From: Neptunomonas phycophila
Lineage (GTDB): Bacteria; Pseudomonadota; Gammaproteobacteria; Pseudomonadales; Balneatricaceae
DNA length: 64,000 nt
NCBI RefSeq assembly: GCF_001922575.1
Contig: NZ_MRCI01000001.1
Span: 744,001-808,000, forward strand
Direction of reading: 5' to 3'
The notes beneath the pieces were generated by a model. That model was not told the origin of the DNA and did no database searches. It worked only from the letters and a program-made list of their open reading frames with translations. Shown in pieces: positions 25,629 to 37,962 of this stretch. The stretch's first letter is position 1. Each line of letters begins with the position of its first letter. A program made the translations under genes and the position numbers.

Positions 25629-27127
25629 CGACATTAACACCTCGCTCACTAACAGAACTTGGTATTGCCGCCCCAGATAATGGTGCGGCATCTTGCCTTG
25701 TAAAGGGAGTGTGTGTTGATAGCCGTCAAGTCAGAGAGGGCGACCTGTTCATCGCGCGCGACGGGGTTTCCCATCGTGGTGCTGATTTTATAGAGCAAGC
25801 TGCCCAGCAGGGTGCCGTAGCAGCTTTGCTTGATACTGCATCGTCTTCTGGTCTGGATGTCTGTGCTTTTTCAATTCCAGTTGTTGTGGTTGAAAACTTG
25901 CAGCAACGTGCGGGTGAAATAATCAGTACGTGGTTTGGGAACCCTAGCCAGCAGTTGCGCGTTATTGGTATTACGGGAACAAACGGTAAAACATCATGCG
26001 CCCATTATTTGGCGCAGGCGTTAACTCATTTAGGTCAGAAAACAGCTCTGATTGGTACGGTTGGCAATGGATTTGTAGGCCAGTTGTCGCCAGCAACACA
26101 TACCACACCAGATGTGGTTAAAGTGCATGAGCTATTGGCGGGTTATGTCGCTCAAGGGGCTAATGCTGTTGTTATGGAGGTGAGCTCCCATGCGTTGGAT
26201 CAAGGGCGCATTGCTGGAGTTGAGTTTGCTGTAGCCGCGTTTACAAACTTGAGCCGTGATCATTTGGATTATCACAAAACGATGGTCGCATATGGCGAAG
26301 CTAAAGCGCGATTGTTTACTGACTATTCGGTTAAGCAGCGTGTTGTTAATTTGGATGATGCGTTTGGTCAGCAGTTATATCAGCGCCTGAAAGATCAGGG
26401 TATAGATTGCTGCGGCTATAGTGCGATAGGCAATAACAAAGCGGATGTATTGCCTGGTGTTAGTGAACTCTCATCAGCCGGTATACGTTTAAGCGTGGAT
26501 GTCTCTTACCCCGCTTTGGATACTATTTCGTTTTCTTCTTCTGTCGTAGGTGGCTTCAATGTCGCCAACCTTTTACTAACCGTTGCTGTTTTATGTCGCC
26601 TTGATTGGAAGGGGGAGGCGATTGCAACGGTTATGTCTTGTGTCACAGCGGTGCCGGGGCGAATGGAGTCTTATATTGCTTCGCGCGGTACTGTTGTGGT
26701 GGTGGATTATGCTCATACGCCGGATGCTTTGGAAAAGGCTTTAGCGGCTTGTCGTGAGCATTGCTCCGGTAAGTTATGGGTTGTGTTTGGTTGCGGTGGT
26801 GATCGCGATACAGGTAAGCGGTCTGAAATGGCGACTATTGCAGAGTTACATGCTGATCAACTCGTCATTACAAGCGATAACCCCCGAACTGAAGACCCAC
26901 TGACTATTATCAGCATGATCGTCGATGGTCTAAGTTCGCCCGGCGCAGCGGTAGTTTTTGAAGACCGTAGGGCGGCGATTGAGTATGCATATGCCCATGC
27001 GAATGATGACGATTGGGTGCTAGTCGCTGGTAAAGGTCACGAAGATTACCAAGAAGTGATGGGCAAGAAGCTTGTGTTTAGTGACCGCGAGTTAGCGAAA
27101 CAGTTAGTAGAGGAATCGCAATTATGA
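25625..27127 (+). CDS. murE: UDP-MurNAc-L-Ala-D-Glu:meso-diaminopimelate ligase
   Basis: MurE adds the third residue of the peptidoglycan stem peptide. The 500-residue protein has the ATP loop GITGTNGKTS, the central LSRDHLDYH motif, and DNPR at 418-421. DNPR is the signature for meso-diaminopimelate instead of lysine, so the wall is of the usual Gram-negative type. The ATG at 25625 overlaps the ftsI stop (ATGA). Confidence 0.97.
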   Translation: MTTLTPRSLTELGIAAPDNGAASCLVKGVCVDSRQVREGDLFIARDGVSHRGADFIEQAAQQGAVAALLDTASSSGLDVCAFSIPVVVVENLQQRAGEIISTWFGNPSQQLRVIGITGTNGKTSCAHYLAQALTHLGQKTALIGTVGNGFVGQLSPATHTTPDVVKVHELLAGYVAQGANAVVMEVSSHALDQGRIAGVEFAVAAFTNLSRDHLDYHKTMVAYGEAKARLFTDYSVKQRVVNLDDAFGQQLYQRLKDQGIDCCGYSAIGNNKADVLPGVSELSSAGIRLSVDVSYPALDTISFSSSVVGGFNVANLLLTVAVLCRLDWKGEAIATVMSCVTAVPGRMESYIASRGTVVVVDYAHTPDALEKALAACREHCSGKLWVVFGCGGDRDTGKRSEMATIAELHADQLVITSDNPRTEDPLTIISMIVDGLSSPGAAVVFEDRRAAIEYAYAHANDDDWVLVAGKGHEDYQEVMGKKLVFSDRELAKQLVEESQL

Positions 27128-28506
27128 TGAAGCCTGAGTTTTCGCTAAATGAACTGTTAGCGCCTCTTGATGCGCGCTTAGCTCCTTGCGAGCGCGACAT
27201 AAATTGTATTACGGGTGTTACAACCGATACACGCGCTGTGAAATCTGGAGATTTATTCATTGCCTTAAAAGGTGAGCGTTTCGATGCGCATGACTTTGTT
27301 GAGCAGGCTATCGATGCTGGAGCTTCTGCTTTACTGGTAGAACGAGAACTGCCCGTTGATGTGCCTCAGCTTATTGTAAGCGATACGCGTATCGCTTTAG
27401 GGAAGCTAGCTGAATATAATCGCTCGTTTTTTACAGGATTGCTCTTTGCTATTACCGGTAGCAGTGGAAAAACAACGGTAAAAGAGATGTTGGCAACCGT
27501 ATTGGCTAGTTGTGGTAATACGCTCGCTACCTTGGGAAACCTGAATAACGATATTGGTGTTCCATTAACTTTGCTTAGGCTGTCGCCTGAGCATGAGTAT
27601 GCTGTGATCGAAATGGGTGCCAGTGGTGCCGGTGAAATAGCTTATTCAGTTGCATTAGCTCACCCGCATATTGCCATTGTTAATAATGCAATGGCAGCGC
27701 ACTTGGAAGGGTTTGGCTCTTTACAAGGGGTTATCGACGCTAAAGGTGAGATCTATGATGGGCTATCTTCGGTGGGCACGGCGGTTGTCAATCTGGATGA
27801 TGCGGCGGCCAAGCAGTGGCTTGCACGTATTGGCGATAAACCTCGGATTAGTTTTAGTGTAAAGCATGAAAAAGCTGATTTGTATGTGCGCCATGTAAGC
27901 CGTCAGCTAAATGGCTGTTTCGCGTTTGATATTGTGCATGGTGCAGCGAGCGCTACGGTTACTTTGCAGGTATTAGGTGCACATAATATTGCCAATGCAG
28001 CGGCGGTCTCTGCGCTAATGTTAGCTGCTGGTTTTTCGCTAGATGTGGTTGCCGATGGCTTGTCACGTTTCAAGGCGGTTAAGGGACGATTGTGTACAGT
28101 GGCGGGTTTGGCGGGGGCGTTAGTGATTGATGACACCTATAACGCTAATCAAGGCTCTGTGATGGCGGCTATTGATACTTTGGCAGAGCTACCGGGTGAA
28201 CGCATGCTTATTTTAGGGGATTTGGGTGAGCTCGGTGTTGATGCCGAATCTATCCATTACGCATTAGGTCAATACGCGGCTGAACAGAAAATAGATCGAT
28301 TTTTCGCGGTAGGGGATTTGTGTAAAGAGGCGGTACAGGGGTATCAAACGTCGGGAGGTGAGCTTGTAGCTCACTTCGCGGATAAGGACAGTTTACTGAA
28401 AGCTATGGAGCCTTTGTTGCATAGTGATCTTAAAATATTAGTTAAAGGCTCCCGAAGTGCAGGAATGGAGTCAGTCGTTGCGGGTTTGACCGTTGGAGAT
28501 AAATAG
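27124..28506 (+). CDS. murF: UDP-MurNAc-tripeptide:D-Ala-D-Ala ligase
   Basis: MurF adds D-Ala-D-Ala to complete the cytoplasmic UDP-MurNAc-pentapeptide. The 460-residue protein has the Mur ligase pattern: ATP loop ITGSSGKTTVKEM, then NLNNDIGVPLTLL, EMGASGAGEI and the C-terminal VIDDTYNANQGS. Two ATG codons in a row (27124 and 27127) overlap the murE stop. The next gene starts directly after its stop codon. Confidence 0.97.
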   Translation: MMKPEFSLNELLAPLDARLAPCERDINCITGVTTDTRAVKSGDLFIALKGERFDAHDFVEQAIDAGASALLVERELPVDVPQLIVSDTRIALGKLAEYNRSFFTGLLFAITGSSGKTTVKEMLATVLASCGNTLATLGNLNNDIGVPLTLLRLSPEHEYAVIEMGASGAGEIAYSVALAHPHIAIVNNAMAAHLEGFGSLQGVIDAKGEIYDGLSSVGTAVVNLDDAAAKQWLARIGDKPRISFSVKHEKADLYVRHVSRQLNGCFAFDIVHGAASATVTLQVLGAHNIANAAAVSALMLAAGFSLDVVADGLSRFKAVKGRLCTVAGLAGALVIDDTYNANQGSVMAAIDTLAELPGERMLILGDLGELGVDAESIHYALGQYAAEQKIDRFFAVGDLCKEAVQGYQTSGGELVAHFADKDSLLKAMEPLLHSDLKILVKGSRSAGMESVVAGLTVGDK

Positions 28507-29589
28507 ATGTTACTGATTTTGGCCGATTACCTGTCGCAGTATTTTTCAGCGGTTTCGGTTTTTCAATACTTAACCTTGCGCGGCATTATGGGCGTGTTAA
28601 CCGCCTTGGGCATGTCATTGTTTATCGGACCTCGCTTAATTGATTTTCTTAAGACGAAGCAGATTGGGCAGTCGGTACGTGATGACGGGCCTCAATCTCA
28701 CCTGAGTAAAGCTGGCACGCCTACGATGGGTGGTGCGTTGATTCTGTTGTCAATCGGTGTGAGTACCTTGTTGTGGGCAGATTTGAATAACCGCTACGTA
28801 TGGGTTGTTCTCATCGTGACCTTTATTTTTGGTGCTGTTGGCTGGGTAGATGATTGGCGCAAAGTGGTTGAGAAAAACTCGCGTGGTTTACCGGCTCGTT
28901 GGAAATATTTTTGGCAATCTGTTGGTGGTTTAGGGGCAGCCTTGTTTTTGTACTTTACGGCACAAAGCCCTGCAGAAACACAATTGATCGTACCTATATT
29001 CAAAGATGTGGCTTTGGATATGGGTATCTTCTTTGTTGTGTTCACCTACTTCGTGATAGTGGGTACTTCCAATGCTGTGAATTTGACGGACGGTTTGGAT
29101 GGTTTAGCCATCATGCCAACTGTGATGGTGGCTGGGGCGTTAGCTATATTCGCGTACTTGAGCGGTAATATTCGCTTCGCTGACTATCTGTTGATCCCTT
29201 ATATCCAAGGGTCGGGTGAGCTTATTATTTTTTGCGGCGCTATTGTGGGAGCCGGTTTAGGCTTCTTGTGGTTTAACACTTACCCAGCACAAGTTTTCAT
29301 GGGAGACGTTGGTGCTCTTGCTCTTGGGGCGGCGCTGGGTACGGTGGCCGTGATTGTTCGCCAAGAGTTGGTGCTTGTTATTATGGGTGGTGTGTTTGTT
29401 ATGGAAACCGTGTCCGTTATTTTGCAGGTAGCGTCTTATAAGCTCACGGGACGTCGCATTTTCCGAATGGCACCTATTCATCATCATTTTGAATTAAAAG
29501 GCTGGCCAGAGCCTCGTGTAATTGTGCGCTTTTGGATTATCACTGTGGTTTTGGTCTTGGTCGGTTTGGCCACGCTCAAGATTCGATAA
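28507..29589 (+). CDS. mraY: Phospho-MurNAc-pentapeptide transferase
   Basis: MraY transfers phospho-MurNAc-pentapeptide to undecaprenyl phosphate, making lipid I. The 360-residue inner-membrane protein matches E. coli in length and has about ten membrane segments. Motifs include [11 protein letters not shown], the catalytic DDWRK region, [13 protein letters not shown] and the terminal [21 protein letters not shown] region. The start codon abuts the murF stop with no spacer. Confidence 0.98.
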   Translation: MLLILADYLSQYFSAVSVFQYLTLRGIMGVLTALGMSLFIGPRLIDFLKTKQIGQSVRDDGPQSHLSKAGTPTMGGALILLSIGVSTLLWADLNNRYVWVVLIVTFIFGAVGWVDDWRKVVEKNSRGLPARWKYFWQSVGGLGAALFLYFTAQSPAETQLIVPIFKDVALDMGIFFVVFTYFVIVGTSNAVNLTDGLDGLAIMPTVMVAGALAIFAYLSGNIRFADYLLIPYIQGSGELIIFCGAIVGAGLGFLWFNTYPAQVFMGDVGALALGAALGTVAVIVRQELVLVIMGGVFVMETVSVILQVASYKLTGRRIFRMAPIHHHFELKGWPEPRVIVRFWIITVVLVLVGLATLKIR

Positions 29590-29601
29590 CAGGAAACGAA
29601 T

Positions 29602-30951
29602 ATGTCGTTAATAGCATCTGATCAGCTCACCATTGTTATCGGTTTAGGTAAAACCGGGCTGTCTTGTGCGCGTTATTTACAACGTAAGGGCATTCGTTTT
29701 GCGATCGCTGATACTCGTGAAAACCCGCCGTCAATAGACCTTGTCCGTGAAGAGTTTGCTGACGTTGATATTCGTTTAGGCGCATTGGATGCCGCTTTCT
29801 TATCTTCGGCTTCTGAAATCGTGTTAAGTCCGGGCGTGGCACAAAGTACGCCGGCTATCGTGGCTGCAATCGAAAATGGCGTGCAGCTGATAGGCGATAT
29901 CGATTTGTTTTGCCGGGAAGTAAACGCGCCAATTATAGCAATCACAGGATCTAACGCTAAAAGTACAGTGACGACATTGGTTGGCGCTATGGCCGAAACG
30001 GCCGGTCTATCAGTGGGCGTAGGAGGTAACCTGGGTACTCCGGTGCTAGAGATGCTTTCTGAAGGGGAAAAGCAGCTGTATGTACTGGAGCTATCCAGCT
30101 TTCAATTAGAAACGACTCATGATTTGCGGGCAGAAGTTGCCACAGTGCTCAATGTTAGCCCTGATCACATGGATCGTTATCCTGATATGCAATCGTATTA
30201 CCGCGCTAAGCACCGCGTTTATCGGGGCTGTAAATTTGCCGTTGAAAATAAAGATGATCCACTTACTCATCCTTTATTGCCCATGGGGATGAAGCCGTGG
30301 GGCTTTAGATTAGGCGCGCCCGATTTTCGTGTGTTTGGTTTACGCGAAGAGGCGGGCATTGAGTATCTAGCCCTAGCGCAAGATAACTTAATGCCTGTAT
30401 CTGATATTCGCATGCCGGGTCGCCACAATGTGGCTAATGCACTGGCGGCTCTTGCTTTAGGGCATCTTGTGCATATTCCAATGGATGCCATGTTAGCAAC
30501 ACTACGTACTTTTGGTGGGCTTGAGCATCGTTGCCAGTGGGTTGCTGAAAAAGCGGGGCTGACTTTTTACAACGATTCCAAAGGCACGAATGTAGGCGCT
30601 ACAGTTGCTGCACTAGACGGCTTAGGGCCTGATTTAGCCGAAGGTCAGCGTATTGTTCTTATTGCTGGGGGCGATGGAAAGGGGGCTGCCTTTAATGATT
30701 TGTTGGCTCCCGTTACCCGTTATGTGCGCCATCTCGTTTTAATTGGCCAAGATGCCTCTGTTATCCAATCAACCTTATCGGATTGTCCTAGTGATATCAC
30801 TAATACATTAGAGCAAGCCGTTGAATTGGCCGTTTCCAAAGCACAGGAGGGTGATCTAGTTTTGTTGTCCCCAGCGTGTGCCAGCATCGATATGTTTAAG
30901 AACTATGTAGAACGTGGCAATGTGTTTGTTGCCGCTGTGGAGGCTTTGTGA
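29602..30951 (+). CDS. murD: UDP-MurNAc-L-alanine:D-glutamate ligase
   Basis: MurD adds D-glutamate, the second residue of the stem peptide. The 449-residue protein begins with a Rossmann-like IVIGLGKTGLSCARYL and contains the ATP loop ITGSNAKSTVTTLV, LNVSPDHMDRY and YNDSKGTNVGAT. An AGGAAACG ribosome binding site precedes the ATG. The 12-bp gap from mraY is one of the few non-overlapping junctions in the cluster. Confidence 0.97.
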   Translation: MSLIASDQLTIVIGLGKTGLSCARYLQRKGIRFAIADTRENPPSIDLVREEFADVDIRLGALDAAFLSSASEIVLSPGVAQSTPAIVAAIENGVQLIGDIDLFCREVNAPIIAITGSNAKSTVTTLVGAMAETAGLSVGVGGNLGTPVLEMLSEGEKQLYVLELSSFQLETTHDLRAEVATVLNVSPDHMDRYPDMQSYYRAKHRVYRGCKFAVENKDDPLTHPLLPMGMKPWGFRLGAPDFRVFGLREEAGIEYLALAQDNLMPVSDIRMPGRHNVANALAALALGHLVHIPMDAMLATLRTFGGLEHRCQWVAEKAGLTFYNDSKGTNVGATVAALDGLGPDLAEGQRIVLIAGGDGKGAAFNDLLAPVTRYVRHLVLIGQDASVIQSTLSDCPSDITNTLEQAVELAVSKAQEGDLVLLSPACASIDMFKNYVERGNVFVAAVEAL

Positions 30952-32288
30952 ATAGCCAGGTAAAGCAAACGCCACCGTTACAGAATGCTTCTATGCAAAG
31001 TATACCGCGCTGGTTTTCTTTGCCGGGCGATGCTGTTATGCCGTTTGATCCGTGGTTGTTAGCAACGGCAGTCGCTTTAGTGTTGACGGGCTTTGTCATG
31101 ATTACTTCGGCTTCGATGGATGTGGCGGCGCAAAAGTTTGGTGGAGCATTTTTCTTTTCGCAGCGTCATGGCATCTTTATTTTGCTATCCATTATTGGTG
31201 CGGTAATCACCTATAAAATACCGTTATCTTTGTGGCAGCGCTCGGGGCCTTATCTGCTATTGGCTGGCTTTTTACTGCTGGTGGTTGTGCTTATTCCTGG
31301 CATTGGCCGCGAAGTTAATGGTAGCCGTCGATGGATTAGTGCTGGACCGCTGAACTTGCAGGCGTCTGAAATTGCTAAATTTTGCATGGTTATCTATCTC
31401 GGTGGTTATCTTGTACGCCGTTTAGCTGAGGTCCGAACCAGTTGGAAAGGTGTTGTAAAGCCGGGTTTGCCACTGGCTTTCTTTGTGTCATTGCTATTGC
31501 TTGAGCCCGACTATGGCGCAGCGGTTGTTTTGATGGGCTGCGTGATGGGAATGATTTTTTTAAGTGGCATGAAGTTTGGCCAATTCATTCTCATTTTAGT
31601 GAGTGCCGTGGGCTTTGTTGGTCTGATGGGGGTAATTCAGCCTTACCGTATGGCTCGACTAAAGTCCTTTCAAGATCCGTGGGCAGACCCATTTGGCGCT
31701 GGCTACCAATTATCACAAGCTCAAATTGCTTTTGGGCGTGGCGATTGGTTTGGTGAAGGCTTAGGTAATAGTGTGCAAAAGCTCTTTTACTTGCCCGAAG
31801 CACACACCGACTTTGTTTATTCGGTATTAGCGGAGGAACTTGGCTTTATAGGGGCCATAGCCGTGGTAATTCTGTATGCCATTCTCATTACACGCATTTT
31901 CCTTATTGGGCGACAAGCTGAAAAGCAACGCCAGTTTTTTATGGGCTATGTGGCTTATGGATTTGGCTTTATTTTGGCGGGTCAAGCGTTGATCAATATT
32001 GGTGTTAATGTGGGCGCATTGCCGACTAAAGGTTTGACTCTGCCCTTGCTAAGTTATGGTGGTAGTAGCTTGTTAGTATGTACGGCTATGATTGCCTTAG
32101 TCTTGCGCATAGACGTGGAGTTAAAGCGCATGCGCTTTGCTGAAGGAGCCTTTGATAAAACGACTGTTTTGGCAGTAAAAAGCCCTCAAAAAAAGGTGAA
32201 ACCTGCTAACACCGTAGATCAGGATAAGGAGGCTCCACGTAATTCAGGGCCTGCTAAAAAAGACTTTGCCGAAGGAAGTTTCTCATGA
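30948..32288 (+). CDS. ftsW: Septal peptidoglycan polymerase FtsW
   Basis: FtsW is a SEDS-family glycosyltransferase that polymerises septal glycan with FtsI. The 446-residue membrane protein has about ten membrane segments. Family motifs are NGSRRWISAGPLNLQASEIAK, the HTDFVYSVLAEELGF loop with the catalytic Asp in the next loops, and GLTLPLLSYGGSSLL. The start is a GTG at 30948 that overlaps the murD stop (GTGA). A Lys/Pro-rich cytoplasmic tail ends the protein. Confidence 0.96.
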   Translation: MNSQVKQTPPLQNASMQSIPRWFSLPGDAVMPFDPWLLATAVALVLTGFVMITSASMDVAAQKFGGAFFFSQRHGIFILLSIIGAVITYKIPLSLWQRSGPYLLLAGFLLLVVVLIPGIGREVNGSRRWISAGPLNLQASEIAKFCMVIYLGGYLVRRLAEVRTSWKGVVKPGLPLAFFVSLLLLEPDYGAAVVLMGCVMGMIFLSGMKFGQFILILVSAVGFVGLMGVIQPYRMARLKSFQDPWADPFGAGYQLSQAQIAFGRGDWFGEGLGNSVQKLFYLPEAHTDFVYSVLAEELGFIGAIAVVILYAILITRIFLIGRQAEKQRQFFMGYVAYGFGFILAGQALINIGVNVGALPTKGLTLPLLSYGGSSLLVCTAMIALVLRIDVELKRMRFAEGAFDKTTVLAVKSPQKKVKPANTVDQDKEAPRNSGPAKKDFAEGSFS

Positions 32289-33360
32289 GCCAAACTAAAA
32301 CAGCACTCATTATGGCCGGAGGAACGGGTGGGCATGTTTTTCCTGCTCTAGCGACGGCTGACTGTTTGCGCGCTCAGGGTGTTGCCGTTCATTGGATGGG
32401 GACTCAGCGAGGTATTGAATCCCGTGTTGTCCCTAATGCTGATATTCCCTTGCATACCATCGACGTACAGGGCGTTCGTGGCAAAGGCCGTCTCAGTATT
32501 TTACTTGCTCCGTTTAGACTCATTAAAGCGGTGGCGCAGGCTTATCATGTTGTAAAAAAGGTGAAGCCTAATGTGGTGTTGGGTATGGGAGGCTTCGCGT
32601 CTGGGCCTGGCGCTGTAGCGGCGAAGCTATTGGGTATTCCTTTAGTGATCCATGAGCAGAATGCAACGGCGGGTATGACAAATAAAATATCGGCCAAAAT
32701 AGCAAATCGAGTGTTAGAGGCTTTTTCTGGTGCTTTTGGGCAGCGGGCTAATGTAGAGCAAACCGGTAATCCTGTTCGTGGTGATATCCTGAGTTTAGCT
32801 CCCCCACAAGAGCGTTTTGATAAGCGCACTGGGCCGATCCGGTTGTTGGTTGTTGGTGGCAGTTTAGGGGCAAAAGCGATCAATGAAATCATCCCGGCGG
32901 CCCTAGCGGCCATACCCGCGGAGTCGCGACCTGATGTGTGGCACCAAACCGGTAAACAGCATATTGATGGCACACGTGCGTTATATCAAGAACACGGTTT
33001 AGAAGGGAGAGTCGATGCGTTTATCGAGCGCATGGATGAAGCTTACGGGTGGGCAGATATTGTGATTTGCCGATCAGGAGCACTGACAGTGAGCGAGTTA
33101 GCGATTGCCGGGGTGCCTTCGTTGCTAGTGCCATTTCCATTTGCTGTTGATGATCACCAAACGGCGAATGCACAGTATTTAGAGTCAGTTGGCGCAGCCA
33201 CCATAATCCAACAACGAGACTTAACAGTCGACGATATTATAAAACGGTTAACTGAGAATACAGGCAGAGATTGCTTGTTAGATATGGCTAAAAAAGCGCG
33301 TGCAGTGGGTAAGCCTGCGGCGAGTCAGCGTGTTGCTGATATATGTCTGGAGATGATGAA

Positions 33361-33364
<4 letters not shown>
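32285..33364 (+). CDS. murG: Lipid I N-acetylglucosaminyltransferase MurG
   Basis: MurG adds GlcNAc to lipid I to form lipid II on the cytoplasmic face of the membrane. The 359-residue GT-B protein has the N-terminal glycine loop [44 protein letters not shown] and [12 protein letters not shown] near the UDP-GlcNAc site. The ATG overlaps the ftsW stop by 4 bp. Confidence 0.97.
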
Positions 33365-35747
<2,383 letters not shown>

Positions 35748-35750
35748 GGG

Positions 35751-36563
35751 ATGTCAACTGGCTTACAAAAGCTCAAAGTCTTCGACCAGAAAGACCTGCC
35801 TAAGGTGCAGGTGTCTGACGAAGAGATGGTTGCGGCTTCTGAGCCAGATTGGTATTGGCGCCCTATTATTATTTTAACGGCGGCATTTGTTTTTTGTGCG
35901 GCAATGGCCTCTGGCTATCAGCGGTTTATTAGCTGGCTAGACCAGCCTGTGTCGGAGGTTCGGGTACTGGGAGATACTAAGTATCTCAATAAAACGGAAG
36001 TCGCCACTAAGTTGGCTGCTGGGATCAATGCGCCATTGATTCATTTAGATATCAGCCAACTTCGCGAAAAATTATTGGAAGAGCCTTGGGTACATGCGGC
36101 TCAGGTTCGTCGGGAATGGCCTCCTGCTATCGAGGTCGTTATTGATGAGCAAATTCCTGTTGCCCGTTGGGGAGATAAGGGATTGTTGAATCATCAAGGA
36201 GACATTTTCTGGCCCGAGAAAGGCGGCGAATATAAGGATTTACCCGTCCTAAAAGGACCAGCAACAGAAACACAGTATTTGATGGAGCAATATCACAATT
36301 TGAGTGTGTTGTTTCAGGAAGCCGATGTACGCATGGTTGGGTTAACCATGGAAGCGCGAGGTGCTTGGACGCTGGAATTAAATAACGGTATTGAAGTTAT
36401 TGTTGGGCGTGAACATCTACGTGATCGTCTTAAGCGCTTTTTACAAATTTACGATCAGCAATTAGCCGCGAGAGCAGCTGATATAGAACGAGTTGATATT
36501 CGATACACCAATGGTGCAGCGGTTACATGGCGCACACAGGACGATAAGGCAAAGGCAGGCTAA
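35751..36563 (+). CDS. ftsQ: Cell division protein FtsQ
   Basis: FtsQ is a bitopic divisome scaffold that bridges early and late division proteins and regulates FtsWI with FtsB and FtsL. The 270-residue protein has a cytoplasmic N-terminus, one membrane segment (about 36-55), a POTRA domain starting near VSEVRVLGDTKYLNKTEV, and the FtsQ/DivIB domain ending in IERVDIRYTNGAAVTW. It lies 3 bp after ddl and 4 bp before ftsA. Confidence 0.95.
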   Translation: MSTGLQKLKVFDQKDLPKVQVSDEEMVAASEPDWYWRPIIILTAAFVFCAAMASGYQRFISWLDQPVSEVRVLGDTKYLNKTEVATKLAAGINAPLIHLDISQLREKLLEEPWVHAAQVRREWPPAIEVVIDEQIPVARWGDKGLLNHQGDIFWPEKGGEYKDLPVLKGPATETQYLMEQYHNLSVLFQEADVRMVGLTMEARGAWTLELNNGIEVIVGREHLRDRLKRFLQIYDQQLAARAADIERVDIRYTNGAAVTWRTQDDKAKAG

Positions 36564-36567
36564 TTTA

Positions 36568-37890
36568 ATGGCAGAAGAAAATATGATCGTCGCACTGGAC
36601 ATAGGCACATCAAAGGTTGTGTGCTTGGTTGCGAAGGTTTTACCAGACGAGCAGGTTGAAGTAGTAGGAATAGGCTCGCACCCTTCTCGTGGTCTGAAGC
36701 GTGGGGTTGTCGTTAATATCGAGTCAACTGTCAGCTCAATTCAGCGTGCCGTCGAAGAGGCGGAGCTAATGGCTGGGTGTAAAATCCATTCCGTTACAGT
36801 CGGTATTGCTGGTAGCCATATTAGTAGTATGAACTCTCACGGAATCGTGGCTGTGCGAGACCGAGAGGTAACCGAACATGATTTAGAGCGTGTTATTGAC
36901 GCTGCTAGTGCTGTTGCTATCCCCGCCGATCAAAAAATTCTTCATATTCTTCCTCAAGAGTATTTAATTGATCATCAAGAGGGAATTAAAGAACCGTTAG
37001 GTATGTCTGGGGTTCGGTTAGAAGCCAAAGTGCATTTGGTGACTGGCGCAACCAATGCCATACAGAATATTGAAAAGTGTGTCCGTCGCTGTGGTTTGGA
37101 AGTCGATGGCGTTGTACTTGAACAGTTAGCCTCAAGTTATGCCGTGCTCACAGAAGATGAAAAAGATCTGGGCGTGTGCATGGTGGATATCGGTGGTGGC
37201 ACAACGGATATTGCCGTTTTTACAGGTGGGTCTATTCGCCATACAGGCGTAATCCCGATTGCTGGTGATCAGGTCACAAACGACATTGCTATGGCGTTGC
37301 GCACACCTACGCAGCATGCGGATCAATTAAAAATTAAGTACGCCTGTGCATTGGCGCAATTAGCTAATGCAGATGAAACTATCAAAGTGCCAAGTGTCGG
37401 AGATCGGCCTCCACGTGATTTATCGCGCCAAGCGTTAGCTGAGGTGGTAGAGCCGCGTTATGACGAGCTGTTTACATTGGTGCAAAGTGAGCTGCGTCGC
37501 AGTGGGTTTGAAGATTTGATTCCGGCAGGTGTTGTGTTAACCGGCGGAACAGCAAAGATGGAAGGCGTAGTAGAGCTTGCAGAAGAAATTTTTCATATGC
37601 CCGTTCGCTTAGCCATGCCACAAGGTGTTAGAGGTATGGACGATATTTTGCAAAACCCTATTTTCTCTACAGGGATGGGGTTGTTGCATTATGCGGCGCA
37701 GGGTGGCCATGTAGGCCGCAGTGCGACGACAGCGCATGTTCCTATGCGTAGTGAGGAGCGCATTGTTGCTGAAAAACAGCCTGTGCAAAAGCAAGAAATT
37801 AAAGAACGAAAAGTAAAGCCGCCTAAACCGAAAAGGGAAGGGCCGGGTTTATTGAGCCGGTGTAAAGACTGGTTAAAAGGTAATTTTTAG
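36568..37890 (+). CDS. ftsA: Cell division protein FtsA
   Basis: FtsA is an actin-like ATPase that tethers FtsZ filaments to the membrane and recruits later division proteins. The 440-residue protein starts at the ATG at 36568 (MAEENMIVALDIGTSKV). Actin-fold motifs are ALDIGTSKV (phosphate 1), VDIGGGTTDIAVF (phosphate 2) and VLTGGTAKMEGV. The C-terminus GLLSRCKDWLKGNF is an amphipathic membrane-targeting helix. A 72-bp gap separates it from ftsZ. Confidence 0.97.
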   Translation: MAEENMIVALDIGTSKVVCLVAKVLPDEQVEVVGIGSHPSRGLKRGVVVNIESTVSSIQRAVEEAELMAGCKIHSVTVGIAGSHISSMNSHGIVAVRDREVTEHDLERVIDAASAVAIPADQKILHILPQEYLIDHQEGIKEPLGMSGVRLEAKVHLVTGATNAIQNIEKCVRRCGLEVDGVVLEQLASSYAVLTEDEKDLGVCMVDIGGGTTDIAVFTGGSIRHTGVIPIAGDQVTNDIAMALRTPTQHADQLKIKYACALAQLANADETIKVPSVGDRPPRDLSRQALAEVVEPRYDELFTLVQSELRRSGFEDLIPAGVVLTGGTAKMEGVVELAEEIFHMPVRLAMPQGVRGMDDILQNPIFSTGMGLLHYAAQGGHVGRSATTAHVPMRSEERIVAEKQPVQKQEIKERKVKPPKPKREGPGLLSRCKDWLKGNF

Positions 37891-37962
37891 GACTTTGGTG
37901 AAAGGATTCGGATAAGATCGCCGGAATGCAGTTAAAGGCGTGGAACCCGACAGGAGAGTATT

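Noticed and set aside
36493-36567. Longer FtsA start upstream of 36568
   Set aside because: It would overlap ftsQ by over 70 bp and add residues unlike any FtsA N-terminus; the ATG at 36568 gives the normal start.
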